DNA of 10,387 nt from Candidatus Bathyarchaeota archaeon (GTDB taxonomy: Archaea > Thermoproteota > Bathyarchaeia > Bathyarchaeales > Bathycorpusculaceae). Where the stretch lies: NCBI GenBank assembly GCA_003601785.1, contig PIYA01000052.1, positions 1 through 10,387 of the forward strand. Reading direction: 5' to 3'. Position numbers and translations under genes: made by a program. The notes beneath the pieces were generated by a model that saw only the letters and a list, made by a program, of their open reading frames with translations, ran no database searches and was not told where the DNA came from. Each line of letters starts with the position of its first letter. Within the stretch, counting starts at the first letter, position 1. This document shows positions 1 to 6,619 of the stretch, piece after piece.

Positions 1-22
1 GTGAAAGTGGAAAAGTAAATAT

Positions 23-37
23 TGATAATCTTTATCA
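23..37. promoter_or_regulatory. Inverted repeat upstream of the rhomboid gene
   Basis: TGATAA-TCT-TTATCA is a perfect 6-base inverted repeat with a 3-base centre, ending just before the GGTGAT ribosome binding site of the rhomboid gene. It sits where an archaeal repressor could block initiation. It could also be a chance AT-rich palindrome. Bases 1-18 read VKVEK then TAA in one frame and might be the end of an upstream plus-strand gene, which cannot be judged from this window. Confidence 0.25.
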
Positions 38-54
38 TTTGGTGATGATTAGGG

Positions 55-750
55 TTGTTTCCAATAAAAGATTTGAACCGTTCATTAACTACACCTCACG
101 TTAACAGAATGTTGATACTCGCCAATGTTGTTGTTTTTGTGGTGGTTCTGCTTTCACAGTGGAATATGATAGATCCTAGATTTGCAGCTGATATAGAGGA
201 AAAGTTTGCTTTGAAGCCGTACTACATTGTTCGTGGGGAAAGGCTTTACACCCTCTTCACGTCTATGTTTCTTCACGCTGGACTGTTCCACCTGTTTGGG
301 AATATGCTGTATCTTTACATTTTCGGAGACAACGTTGAGGATGCGTTTGGACACTTCAGTTACCTCGTCTTCTACATGGTCTGCGGAGTCGCAGCAAGCT
401 TAACTTACATAAGTTTGACGAACCCGCAGCTGTATGGGATTCCTGTTGTAGGGGCTTCTGGGGCTATCTCCGGTGTTTTAGGAGCATACCTCATACTTTA
501 TCCAAAAGCCAAAATTTTAACGCTTATTTTCTATGGTTTACCGATAATAATCCCAATACCCGCGGTTATTTTTCTCGGCATCTGGTTTCTCATGCAGTGG
601 TTTTTGGGGATGTACGACATTTTCTTTTTTGAAGGAGCAAGCGGTGTTGCTTACTGGGCGCATGTCGGCGGTTTTATAGCTGGAATGATTTTGGCTCTAA
701 CTGTTGGATTACAGAGAAAGAAAGCACGAGAGGCGCGTTATAGTCTTTGA
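55..750 (+). CDS. Rhomboid family intramembrane serine protease
   Basis: A polytopic membrane protein of 231 residues that should cleave transmembrane substrates within the bilayer. The rhomboid hallmarks are in order: HLFGNM at 79-84 in the second membrane segment, the catalytic serine motif GASG at 133-136 (Ser135), and the partner histidine in AHVGGF (His203) in the last core helix. A basic tail (RKKAREAR) follows the final helix. There are about six hydrophobic segments, as in the minimal prokaryotic rhomboid core, with no extra soluble domain. The start is TTG at 55, preceded by GGTGAT at 41-46 at good spacing. The physiological substrate cannot be read from the sequence. The gene stands alone, convergent with the RNase P operon. 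Family assignment is firm; substrate and role are unknown. Confidence 0.95.
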   Translation: MFPIKDLNRSLTTPHVNRMLILANVVVFVVVLLSQWNMIDPRFAADIEEKFALKPYYIVRGERLYTLFTSMFLHAGLFHLFGNMLYLYIFGDNVEDAFGHFSYLVFYMVCGVAASLTYISLTNPQLYGIPVVGASGAISGVLGAYLILYPKAKILTLIFYGLPIIIPIPAVIFLGIWFLMQWFLGMYDIFFFEGASGVAYWAHVGGFIAGMILALTVGLQRKKAREARYSL

Positions 751-759
751 TCATTTTAG

Positions 760-848
760 CAAGCTTGGGGTCTGTCCGTACGTAAATTCTTCATCCGCAT
801 AAGTTCAGACTGGGACGGCTACATCATTCCCCGTGATTTAAGACGCAA
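760..848 (+). pseudogene. Possible AbrB/SpoVT-like DNA-binding domain fragment
   Basis: In the 113-base gap between rhomboid and pop5, one plus-strand frame is open from 760 to the TAA at 846-848. It reads like the swapped-hairpin DNA-binding domain of AbrB/MazE-type regulators: FIRISS, a short charged turn, then IIPRDLRRKL, which fits the family pattern IP-x-x-L-R-x-x-L. It stops directly after that motif and has no ATG, GTG or TTG start in frame, so if real it is a broken remnant. The stretch is short and the match rests on about 20 residues, so chance similarity is possible. Confidence 0.3.
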
Positions 849-863
849 ACTATCAAATAAACC

Positions 864-1193
864 TTAATGATTCAGATGCTTCATTTTTCTATGCAATGCC
901 TTTATCGTTCCAGAAACCGTTAGAACATGTATCGCCACAGACTTATCCCCTATTCTCGTTATTGACGCCAGCGCTGCTCGAATCATTTCAACGGTTGCGT
1001 GTGCGACACGTATGACTGCTAGTTTTTCTTCAGAGTTATAATCAATAAGGTTTAGATTTGTTTTGCTTGCACCGTACTCTCCGTAAAGCGTTAGAACAGC
1101 GTTCCAGACAGCGTTAATGAATTCTCTCGAATTTAAAGTCCCATCACATTCTATTTTTAGAGCTAAGTAGCGGCGTCTAACCTTTTTCAGCAA
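864..1193 (-). CDS. rnp2: Ribonuclease P protein component 2 (Pop5/Rnp2)
   Basis: Small protein subunit of archaeal RNase P, which removes 5' leaders from pre-tRNAs; Pop5 works with Rpp30 as a pair that activates the catalytic RNA. The 109 residues are close to the usual archaeal length. They show the family's basic N-terminus (KKVRRRYLALKIE) and a C-terminal strand with VSGTIKAL at about 93-100. The start is TTG at 1191-1193, inside the end of rpp30: the two genes overlap by 7 bases (TTGCTGA). A clear GGAGAGG lies upstream within the rpp30 coding sequence. This arrangement suggests translational coupling and equal dosage of the two partners. It is the last gene of the operon; the next gene downstream is convergent. 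Confidence 0.9.
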   Translation of the reverse strand: MLKKVRRRYLALKIECDGTLNSREFINAVWNAVLTLYGEYGASKTNLNLIDYNSEEKLAVIRVAHATVEMIRAALASITRIGDKSVAIHVLTVSGTIKALHRKMKHLNH

Positions 1194-1918
1194 TCTTTTC
1201 CTCTCCGAACTATCCTTATTCCAGGCGCCACAAAGTTTGAACTAAGCTTGCTTCTGTTTCTCTTAACAATGCTCGTCGGGTTGGATGAAGTGGCTTCTAT
1301 TGCTGAAGACTTGTCCATGTCAAAAAGAGACGCCAGAGCCGCTAGTTCCCTTGGTTTTCGCATCAGCGACTCTTCTGTTGCTCCACTTGAAAGAATTACC
1401 GGCACTTGAAAGCTCTTTGCAATGGCTGTTTCTCTACGCAAAGCTGAAAGAAGCCTGATTCTCGGTTTTCCCTTCAGAGTTATCAGTGGTTTTACGTCTA
1501 TTTCCAATGAAACTGTGGTCTTCGAAGCTAATTCAGCCTCAGCCCTGTCGAAAAAACGTTTACGAAGCTCTGTTGGGAAGCTCAGTATGTCTACACGGTG
1601 GTCCTTCGCCGCCTGTCTCGCAACTTGTTTTGATTCGCAGGTTACAGCGATTATTTCAACCTTTCTCCTAAGCCTTCTCAAATCTTTAAGCAGTTCCCTT
1701 GACGTTTTAGGTTTCAAATCTACACGAGAAACAAAGTCTATTTTGGCTTCCTTACACATCCTACGCAACCATTCAACTTCCTCTTCCACAGAACTTAACG
1801 GGAGAGGAATCGCTATCAAATGGTAGCCAAGCCTGCGGGACTTCTTTATCATGTTTTCTGTTTGTTTGGGATTCTTCAGATTCGGGCATAGGTGTAGGTC
1901 GGCGTATGTTCTTTTCAT
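1187..1918 (-). CDS. rnp3: Ribonuclease P protein component 3 (Rpp30/Rnp3)
   Basis: RNase P subunit with a PHP-like TIM-barrel fold that binds Pop5 and the RNase P RNA in pre-tRNA processing. The 243 residues start with YADLHLCPN, the family's equivalent of the PHP first strand. They continue through barrel strands such as IIAVTCES (about 89-96), VDILSFP (about 109-115) and VSLEIDVKPLI (about 136-146). The C-terminal portion carries the expected VPVILSSGA (about 173-181) and a final helix. The ATG at 1916-1918 overlaps the stop of the preceding RNA-binding-protein gene by 4 bases (ATGA), and its own end overlaps pop5. The context, next to Pop5, supports the call independently of similarity. 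Confidence 0.93.
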   Translation of the reverse strand: MKRTYADLHLCPNLKNPKQTENMIKKSRRLGYHLIAIPLPLSSVEEEVEWLRRMCKEAKIDFVSRVDLKPKTSRELLKDLRRLRRKVEIIAVTCESKQVARQAAKDHRVDILSFPTELRKRFFDRAEAELASKTTVSLEIDVKPLITLKGKPRIRLLSALRRETAIAKSFQVPVILSSGATEESLMRKPRELAALASLFDMDKSSAIEATSSNPTSIVKRNRSKLSSNFVAPGIRIVRRGKDC

Positions 1919-2367
1919 GGGAGCATCCCGAATTCTCTACAAATATCCATGATTTCTTCTGGACGGTGTTTTTTAAAGTGAATTCTCAAGTGTATGGGGT
2001 CTGTTGAACAGATTTTCAACTCGTTTAGGTAAGCTGATTGCTTGTCAAGTCTGATGTAGAGATTACCTCTGTCCAAATGTCGGTCAATTTCATTCTTTAA
2101 AAGCTCTTTATCCACGCTGTTTAAACCGGAAGAAATCTTTTCAAAAATGGTTTTAACGGCGTTTTTTTCTTTTATTTTCGCTTTTAAAAGGGTTATAGGG
2201 TTTCCATGATGCCCCCTCAAGTTAGTTTTCTCAAAAGCCACCTTGTCCATTAGTTCCTCTGGAAGCACATTCTTTATCGCTGTGAGAACCTTATCTTGGT
2301 CTTCAGTAGCGTGAACAAATACTTGTATATCAATGAATCTTATTGGAACATGAGAGGACAAAATCAA
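1915..2367 (-). CDS. COG1325-type RNA-binding protein (predicted exosome-associated)
   Basis: A 150-residue soluble protein of the archaeal family once annotated as a predicted exosome subunit (Pfam RNA_binding, formerly DUF54). Visible family traits are the N-terminal strand IRFIDIQVFVHATEDQDKVLTAI, the central segment with GHHGNPI (about 52-58), the D-x-x-L-Y-I-R-L-D-K-Q strand (about 98-109) and a late IHLRIHFK strand. The biochemical role is not settled; its constant neighbours (RNase P proteins, ribosomal proteins) point to RNA processing or ribosome assembly. The start is TTG at 2365-2367, with an in-frame TGA directly before it, so no longer start is possible. No strong ribosome binding site is visible. 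It lies 22 bases after the eL13 stop and overlaps rpp30 by 4 bases. Confidence 0.85.
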   Translation of the reverse strand: MILSSHVPIRFIDIQVFVHATEDQDKVLTAIKNVLPEELMDKVAFEKTNLRGHHGNPITLLKAKIKEKNAVKTIFEKISSGLNSVDKELLKNEIDRHLDRGNLYIRLDKQSAYLNELKICSTDPIHLRIHFKKHRPEEIMDICREFGMLP

Positions 2368-2389
2368 TCACGTTTAAAAATAACACGTC

Positions 2390-2623
2390 TTAACTTTTAG
2401 ATTTTCTCTTAGGTTTAGATGGAGCTTCCATGCTTTTTAGAAAATTTTTTAACATTTTCGTGTTTTCTTCATGAAGCGTTCTCCTTCTGGGGTCCACTGG
2501 AATTTTAAGTTTTAACGCATGCTTGATACTTAATCCAGCCTTCTTCAGTTCCTCTCGACTGAAACCTCTACCGTGTCGCTGTTTCCCGTATTTTTTAAAC
2601 ACTTTAGGTCTGATCGTTTGCAT
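2390..2623 (-). CDS. rpl13e: Large-subunit ribosomal protein eL13 (L13e)
   Basis: A 77-residue, very basic ribosomal protein matching the short archaeal form of eL13. The core pattern is visible: RGFSREELKKAGLSIKHALKLKIPVDPRRRT, i.e. the FS-x-x-EL-x-x-AG motif followed by the I-x-VD-x-RR-x-x motif that contacts rRNA. The C-terminal tail is Lys/Ser rich. The ATG is at 2621-2623, 3 bases after the eL15 stop, with AAGGGG inside the end of eL15 as a probable ribosome binding site. Short eL13 is found mainly in TACK archaea and eukaryotes, which supports the taxonomic reading of the window. Confidence 0.9.
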   Translation of the reverse strand: MQTIRPKVFKKYGKQRHGRGFSREELKKAGLSIKHALKLKIPVDPRRRTLHEENTKMLKNFLKSMEAPSKPKRKSKS

Positions 2624-2626
2624 TGA

Positions 2627-3202
2627 TCATTTGCCCCTTGCAGCTTTCCTGCTTGGTCTAACCTTCTCTGCTCCTCGCCCCTTCCTTCTCAGACCTCTGA
2701 CTTTTTTACCCGCGCTTGTTAACCCTCTGAAAACTCTTCCTTTATGCTGTTTTTGACAGATCCAGTTTACGTCTTTGTCTGTTTTTATCACAGGATGACT
2801 GGGATCAACCATTATAACTTCAAACCATTTCGAACGTCCGTCTTCGCCAACCCAGTAAGAGTTCAGAACTTCCAGATTTGGAAACTTTCTTGCAGCCCTT
2901 TCTTCAGCGATTAACCTTAAACTTTTAGCGGGCTTATACTTCTTGACACCCATACGTTTCGGTCTTCTCCCAGCCCTCGGTCTTCTCTTTCTCAAGCCTC
3001 CTCTTCTAACACGAACACGAACCACAATGAAGCCTTGTTTTGCCTTATAACCGAGTTTTCTCGCCCTGTCCAAACGTGTGGGCTTTTCTATTCTGGTTAC
3101 CGTTGGTTGTTTACGCCACTCTATCAGCCTCTGGCGCATCAACTCATCTACGAAGGATTCCTCAGGCTTCGTCCAAGCCTCTGCAATGTATTTATACGCC
3201 AT
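2627..3202 (-). CDS. rpl15e: Large-subunit ribosomal protein eL15 (L15e)
   Basis: A 191-residue rRNA-binding protein with the full family length (usually about 190-200). It shows the typical N-terminus (MAYKYIAEAW), the basic loop VRVRVRRGGLRKRRPRAGRR at about 61-80, VKKYKPAKSLRLIAEERA, then LEVLNSYWVGEDGRSKWFEV and the late VDPSHPVI motif. A Lys/Arg/Gly-rich tail with GLTSAGKKVRGLRRKGRGAEK ends the protein. The start is ATG with an excellent GAGGTGA five to six bases upstream. It heads the tightly packed ribosome/RNase P gene group, behind an 86-base leader that may carry its own promoter or an RNA regulatory structure. Confidence 0.97.
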   Translation of the reverse strand: MAYKYIAEAWTKPEESFVDELMRQRLIEWRKQPTVTRIEKPTRLDRARKLGYKAKQGFIVVRVRVRRGGLRKRRPRAGRRPKRMGVKKYKPAKSLRLIAEERAARKFPNLEVLNSYWVGEDGRSKWFEVIMVDPSHPVIKTDKDVNWICQKQHKGRVFRGLTSAGKKVRGLRRKGRGAEKVRPSRKAARGK

Positions 3203-3230
3203 TTTTTCACCTCACTTTTGTTTACGGTTC

Positions 3231-3268
3231 AGCCCTTTAGGCTACATCCCAGCGGACTTGTTGTCCGC
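3231..3268 (-). other. Two small stem-loops in the eL15 leader
   Basis: The 86-base gap between dph6 and eL15 holds two perfect small inverted repeats. One has arms GCGGAC (3252-3257) and GTCCGC (3263-3268) around a 5-base loop; the other has arms AGCC (3231-3234) and GGCT (3240-3243) around a 5-base loop. On the mRNA both lie 5' of the eL15 ribosome binding site, where ribosomal-protein leaders often bind a protein or rRNA mimic. No T-run follows, so a terminator is unlikely. No strong TATA box is visible in the gap. Confidence 0.4.
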
Positions 3269-3288
3269 CGATAGCTTGATTCATACTT

Positions 3289-3990
3289 TCACGCATCAAA
3301 ATAAACTTTTCCAGTTTTTTCTTTGCTTTCAAGTCTAGCCTTTTTAACTAGAAGGAGGCCGCTTTGATTTTCCCAGATTTCCTCGAATTCAAGGATTTTT
3401 ATTCGCTTTTTAAAGAGTGGAGCGTCAAGCACCAGAGTCTCGTATTCTCCCCCCTCACCAACAAGTGAAATTTTATACTTCTTGCTTAACTTTACTAGTT
3501 CTTCAACTGCTTTTTCGTTTATTCTTCTTCCAAGCCATTCCTTGTCAAAACCGTACGCGTAAACTCCTGTTATAATCACCTCAAAACGGAGGTTAAGAAT
3601 TTCTTTCAGAATGTTTAAGGGTTTTTCATGCCAAAGCGGTGTGATAGATTTTATGTTTAATTCTTTACAGATGTTGTCTATCCTCGTTTTCTGATAGTTT
3701 GAGGCTATCGCTCCAGAAACCACTCCTTCTACATCGAGTTTCCCAATCAGACGTTCAAGGTCTTCAACTTCCTCTTCTTTAACCCCGGATGTTTCGGCTT
3801 TCACCAAGGGAAGCCCGACGGCTTCAGCGACTAAATCGACTAGACGGATGTTTGGGTAATGGAACATCCAGCTGTCTTCCCTCAGCGGAATCATGCTCAC
3901 CAAACACTCTACTTTATAGCCTTGATTTAAAACTCTGTGAAGAGCTAAAATGGAATCCTTACCACCAGTGGCTAAAACGGCAACACGCAT
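3289..3990 (-). CDS. Dph6-like PP-loop ATPase (diphthine--ammonia ligase family)
   Basis: A 233-residue adenylating enzyme of the ATP_bind_4/MJ0570 family. Eukaryotic members (Dph6) carry out the last step of diphthamide synthesis on elongation factor 2, using ATP and ammonia to amidate diphthine. The N-terminal PP-loop reads TGGKDS at 8-13 (canonical SGGKDS). Other family signatures are GAIASNYQKTRID at about 92-104, ITPLW at about 115-119 and GEGGEYETLVLDAP at about 178-191, which is highly diagnostic. The length is that of the single-domain archaeal form, without the YjgF-like domains of yeast Dph6. ATG start, 18 bases after the lipid reductase stop, so probably co-transcribed with it. Ribosome binding site is weak. 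Function is known for the family; for this protein it is inferred. Confidence 0.88.
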   Translation of the reverse strand: MRVAVLATGGKDSILALHRVLNQGYKVECLVSMIPLREDSWMFHYPNIRLVDLVAEAVGLPLVKAETSGVKEEEVEDLERLIGKLDVEGVVSGAIASNYQKTRIDNICKELNIKSITPLWHEKPLNILKEILNLRFEVIITGVYAYGFDKEWLGRRINEKAVEELVKLSKKYKISLVGEGGEYETLVLDAPLFKKRIKILEFEEIWENQSGLLLVKKARLESKEKTGKVYFDA

Positions 3991-4008
3991 AAATCTACAC
4001 TTTCTAGG

Positions 4009-5367
4009 CTACTCTATAAGTTTGGCGCGCGCCTCCTTAAATAAAGCCTCTGTTTTCATTTTCCAATCTTTAAACCCTTCAGGAAACTCAGGATAATTTC
4101 TGTAATGAGCCTTAACCTGTTTCATCATGTTAACCGTTAACCTAAGCTTGTTCAAAAACCCTATTCTTCTCAGACCTTTAAAGACACGCTTAGCAGCATC
4201 GGTTATTTTCAGATGGAATTCTTCTCCAGAGCCTGCTTTCAAAACGTCATCTTCAGTTAAGAGTTCATATTTCATTCCGTAGCTTAGGTCTTCATCCTTG
4301 CATGTCAAAAGCAACATGCGGAAAACATCGAGTCCCGCTTGTTTCGTCCCGTACTTTTCCATATACCTCCGATTGTAAGGCCAGAGAGACTTCTGGCTGA
4401 CATCACCTTGCTCTAAAGCCTCAACTATTGTTTTTCCAGCGAGATAGCCACTCAGCATAGACGGCCCTATTCCACCACCATGGATTGGATTAACTAAGCA
4501 CGCCGCGTCACCTAGAATTGCAACACCGTTTCCAACCATGTTATCTAAGGGTCTCCGCGTCGGGTCATACCATGCACCCCCGTTTAGCAGTAGAGAACCC
4601 TCAAAAAGCGGGTTGGTTAAAACATGTTTGTAAAACTGTTTTTTGGGGTTTGGAAACTTACCTCGCATGCAGACTCCTAAGCCGACGTTAACTTTTGCTC
4701 CGCTTTTCGGGAAAATCCACGTATAGCCTCCAGGGGTTACTTTTTGGTTTAGATATATCTCGCAGTATTCTGTTTCTCTTTCTTGTTTAAGCTGTCTGAT
4801 TTCACGGTAGCAAGCTTCAACGTCTTCATTCATAATGTTGTTTTCTATCCCCATTTCCTCGGGGAGTTTCCGTCTAATCACGGCCAAGAAACCGCTCGCA
4901 TCCACAACCACCTTGCCTTTCAACTTGATTTTCTCACCCGTCTTCAGATTTTTAGCTTGAACTCCCGTTAGGAAGCCATTCTCAATCACAGGCTCTAGAC
5001 ATTGGGTGGAATCCAGAAGGGTTGCACCTTTATCCAGAGCTTTCTTAAGAAGCCACTGTCCAAACAAGCGTCTGTTTAACATGTAACCAACGTAATCTTC
5101 GCTCTTAATGGTGAAAAGCGTCTCCAAATTAGGTGAATAGATTTTTATACCTTCGATTCTTTTTTCTAATTCTCCACCTTGAGGCTTTTCCAAGTTCAGC
5201 TCTTTCAGGTGATGCTCCCCTAAGGCGTCACCACAAACTTTTTCTCCTATTTCTTCCTGTTTTTTCCTCTCAACCAAACAAACATTTAAACCTGCTTCCG
5301 CTGTTGTTTTCGCTGCTAAGCAACCCGCTGTTCCGGCACCAACCACTATCACATCAAACTTTTTCAA
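4009..5367 (-). CDS. Geranylgeranyl reductase family flavoprotein (archaeal lipid saturation)
   Basis: A 452-residue FAD-dependent oxidoreductase that most likely hydrogenates geranylgeranyl chains of archaeal membrane lipids (digeranylgeranylglycerophospholipid reductase family). The FAD dinucleotide-binding motif is GAGTAG at 10-15. The conserved active-site cysteine motif is KVCGD with Cys45. The substrate-channel pattern appears as TPGGYTWIFP at 211-220, and the second FAD motif is GDAACLVNPIHGGGIGPSM at 286-304. Cytosolic or membrane-peripheral; no transmembrane helix is seen. The start is TTG at 5365-5367, seven bases after GGGG; no ATG start sits at this N-terminus. It is first in the long minus-strand block and divergent from an HxlR regulator. 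Related geranylgeranyl reductases act on other isoprenoids, so the exact substrate is inferred. Confidence 0.9.
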   Translation of the reverse strand: MKKFDVIVVGAGTAGCLAAKTTAEAGLNVCLVERKKQEEIGEKVCGDALGEHHLKELNLEKPQGGELEKRIEGIKIYSPNLETLFTIKSEDYVGYMLNRRLFGQWLLKKALDKGATLLDSTQCLEPVIENGFLTGVQAKNLKTGEKIKLKGKVVVDASGFLAVIRRKLPEEMGIENNIMNEDVEACYREIRQLKQERETEYCEIYLNQKVTPGGYTWIFPKSGAKVNVGLGVCMRGKFPNPKKQFYKHVLTNPLFEGSLLLNGGAWYDPTRRPLDNMVGNGVAILGDAACLVNPIHGGGIGPSMLSGYLAGKTIVEALEQGDVSQKSLWPYNRRYMEKYGTKQAGLDVFRMLLLTCKDEDLSYGMKYELLTEDDVLKAGSGEEFHLKITDAAKRVFKGLRRIGFLNKLRLTVNMMKQVKAHYRNYPEFPEGFKDWKMKTEALFKEARAKLIE

Positions 5368-5385
5368 AGGTTTTCCCCGATCGTA

Positions 5386-5400
5386 GTATATTTTCTATAC
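5386..5400. promoter_or_regulatory. Inverted repeat, candidate HxlR operator
   Basis: GTATA-TTTTC-TATAC is a perfect inverted repeat with a 5-base centre. It lies in the 96-base region between the lipid reductase and the divergent HxlR-type regulator, 18 bases upstream of the reductase start codon. HxlR-family dimers bind short inverted repeats next to their own or adjacent promoters, so this is a reasonable operator candidate. It is AT-rich and could be chance. Confidence 0.35.
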
Positions 5401-5410
5401 CTTGTTGTAT

Positions 5411-5428
5411 AAGTAAACCTTTATAAAT
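5411..5428 (+). promoter_or_regulatory. TATA-type promoter of the HxlR gene
   Basis: AAGTAAACC (BRE-like, 5411-5419) is followed by TTTATAAAT (5420-5428). About 25 bases downstream transcription would start near 5449, leaving a short leader with AGGTG at 5452-5456, seven bases before the ATG. The TATA core is symmetric, so it may also serve the divergent reductase gene; an alternative minus-strand TTATAC lies at about 5407-5412. Confidence 0.5.
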
Positions 5429-5463
5429 TATGAAGTGAGCTGCTGCACACTAGGTGTAAACGG

Positions 5464-5904
5464 ATGGATTCAAAAAAGCTGAGAATGGGTAATGAACTTC
5501 GCAAACTTGTGGAGGAGCGCATAGAGCGCACTCTCAGGGGGATAGAAGAAACGCTTCAATGCATATTAAAAAATGGAGAAATAAGCTTAGAAGATTTGAA
5601 AGAAGACATAGAAGACCTTGAGGAAAGCTTCAATTTGTTATCTCAAAAATGGAGTCTTGAAATACTCTACACGCTATTCTTGAAAAGCACGATTAGTTTC
5701 AGCGGACTGAAGAAAATTCTTGGTGTAAACTCTCGCACATTGTCGGACAAGCTCAAGAACCTGAAAGAACACGGATACGTCGAAAGAACAGTAGAGATCG
5801 GACCACCGTTAAGAGTGCGGTATACCCTTACAACGAGAGGGAAAAACACGGTGCTGCTTGCGTTACCCTTGTTGTACTATTCAAGTAGGTTAACTTCATC
5901 TTGA
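5464..5904 (+). CDS. HxlR-family winged-helix transcriptional regulator
   Basis: A 146-residue DNA-binding protein. Residues about 57-128 form an HxlR-type winged helix: LLSQKWSLEILYTL (family L-x-x-KW-x-x-x-IL), ISFSGLKKIL, the recognition region SRTLSDKLKNLKEHGYVERTV, and a wing ending RVRYTLTTRGK. A charged, probably coiled N-terminal extension of about 55 residues precedes it, longer than usual for the family. The single cysteine (Cys33) lies in this extension and not at the redox-sensing position of YodB-like members. The ATG has AGGTG seven bases upstream. It is divergent from the lipid reductase with a shared promoter region, so it may regulate that operon or itself. The signal it senses is unknown. 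Confidence 0.85.
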   Translation: MDSKKLRMGNELRKLVEERIERTLRGIEETLQCILKNGEISLEDLKEDIEDLEESFNLLSQKWSLEILYTLFLKSTISFSGLKKILGVNSRTLSDKLKNLKEHGYVERTVEIGPPLRVRYTLTTRGKNTVLLALPLLYYSSRLTSS

Positions 5905-6017
5905 TCCTAATCCTCATCTAAGACGTAGTTTGAGTTAATTACTTCTCTTTTCCACGTAGTCGCATCATCGCGTTTTTCAATGCTTATGCTTATACACTGT
6001 TTTAGACGGCTTTGACT

Positions 6018-6161
6018 TACTTGGATATGTTAAAAGCTGGAATCCCACCGTCAGCTGGTTTTGGGATAGGTGTCGAAAGATTAACCAGGTTTATATGTGG
6101 ACTTGAAAACATATGGGATGCTGTTCCGTTTCCCAAAGTTGCAGGAATTCACTCTCCATAA
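6018..6161 (+). pseudogene. C-terminal remnant of a class II aaRS-like protein (AsnRS/AspRS or archaeal AsnA type)
   Basis: This frame is open from the TAG at 6003-6005 to a natural TAA at 6159-6161 and reads as the end of a subclass IIb aminoacyl-tRNA synthetase-type catalytic domain. YLDMLKAGIPPSAGFGIGVE contains class II motif 3 (GxGxGxER form), followed by RLTRFICGLENIWDAVPFP and a short tail ending in HSP. About 48 residues are preserved and the rest of the gene, over 250 residues, is absent: upstream bases 5905-6017 have stops in all plus frames and no recognisable synthetase sequence. The best family fit from memory is AsnRS/AspRS or the archaeal asparagine synthetase that descends from AsnRS. 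No start codon with a ribosome binding site is seen. It is convergent with, and 9 bases from, the next gene. Confidence 0.75.
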
Positions 6162-6170
6162 GGGTAACAA

Positions 6171-6542
6171 TCAGAATCCGAACATTTTAAAAAGGAAATA
6201 AAAAGCCACATAAACTCCAGCGGAAATGCCGAAACTCATCAAAACTATTTTCGGTGAAAAGGAGACAAAAGAAGCTTCTTCACCTTTAGGCTGAATCTCG
6301 TACTCCTTGATTTCATGAGTTTCAGCGTCAACTCGAACAACAGCCATGAACTTTTTCATTTCCACCTCAACAATGTAGGCTCCTTCCTCTAAGGAAACTC
6401 TTTTTGGTTTTAAACCGCTTTTGTTCCCTATTCTTTTAAGAAAATTCGTGGCGATAACTGTTACATTTTCAGCGTTCAACCTCTTAATCTGAGAGGTCGC
6501 CGAAGTGATAGCGTGAGAGGTTCTCTTTTGCAGAGCTGACAA
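6171..6542 (-). CDS. Small tail-anchored membrane protein with PepSY-like segment
   Basis: A 123-residue hypothetical protein. Residues about 55-84 give alternating strands, YIVEVEMKKFMAVVRVDAET followed by HEIKEYEI, resembling one PepSY-like repeat (Y-x-V-x-V, then VDA-x-T-x-E-I). Residues about 98-121 form one hydrophobic helix (KIVLMSFGISAGVYVAFYFL) close to the C-terminus, so the protein is probably tail-anchored with its body in the cytosol; there is no signal peptide. The N-terminal 40 residues are polar, likely helical. The start is TTG at 6540-6542 with AGGGGA upstream, and a TATA-like TTTTAAA lies at about 6585-6591. No function is recognised; a role near the preceding zinc-ribbon gene is only positional inference. 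Confidence 0.7.
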   Translation of the reverse strand: MSALQKRTSHAITSATSQIKRLNAENVTVIATNFLKRIGNKSGLKPKRVSLEEGAYIVEVEMKKFMAVVRVDAETHEIKEYEIQPKGEEASFVSFSPKIVLMSFGISAGVYVAFYFLFKMFGF

Positions 6543-6619
6543 TTATACTGTCCCCTAACCATCTTTTAGAAAACGTTTTTCACGTTTAAAAGAAGATGTG
6601 CGTATCATAAATAACAACT

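Noticed and set aside
1..18. End of an upstream gene (VKVEK then TAA)
   Set aside because: Only five codons are visible, which is not enough to support a feature.
42..48. GTGATGA resembling box C of a C/D guide RNA
   Set aside because: No D box (CTGA) at suitable distance; the sequence is better explained as the rhomboid ribosome binding region.
1422..1826. 134-codon plus-strand frame inside rpp30
   Set aside because: Antisense shadow of the well-supported Rpp30 gene; Ser-rich composition and no family features.
3203..3300. C/D-type small RNA in the eL15 leader (TGATG and CTGA on the minus strand)
   Set aside because: The boxes are imperfect, the distance is longer than usual for archaeal guides, and no K-turn pairing could be built.
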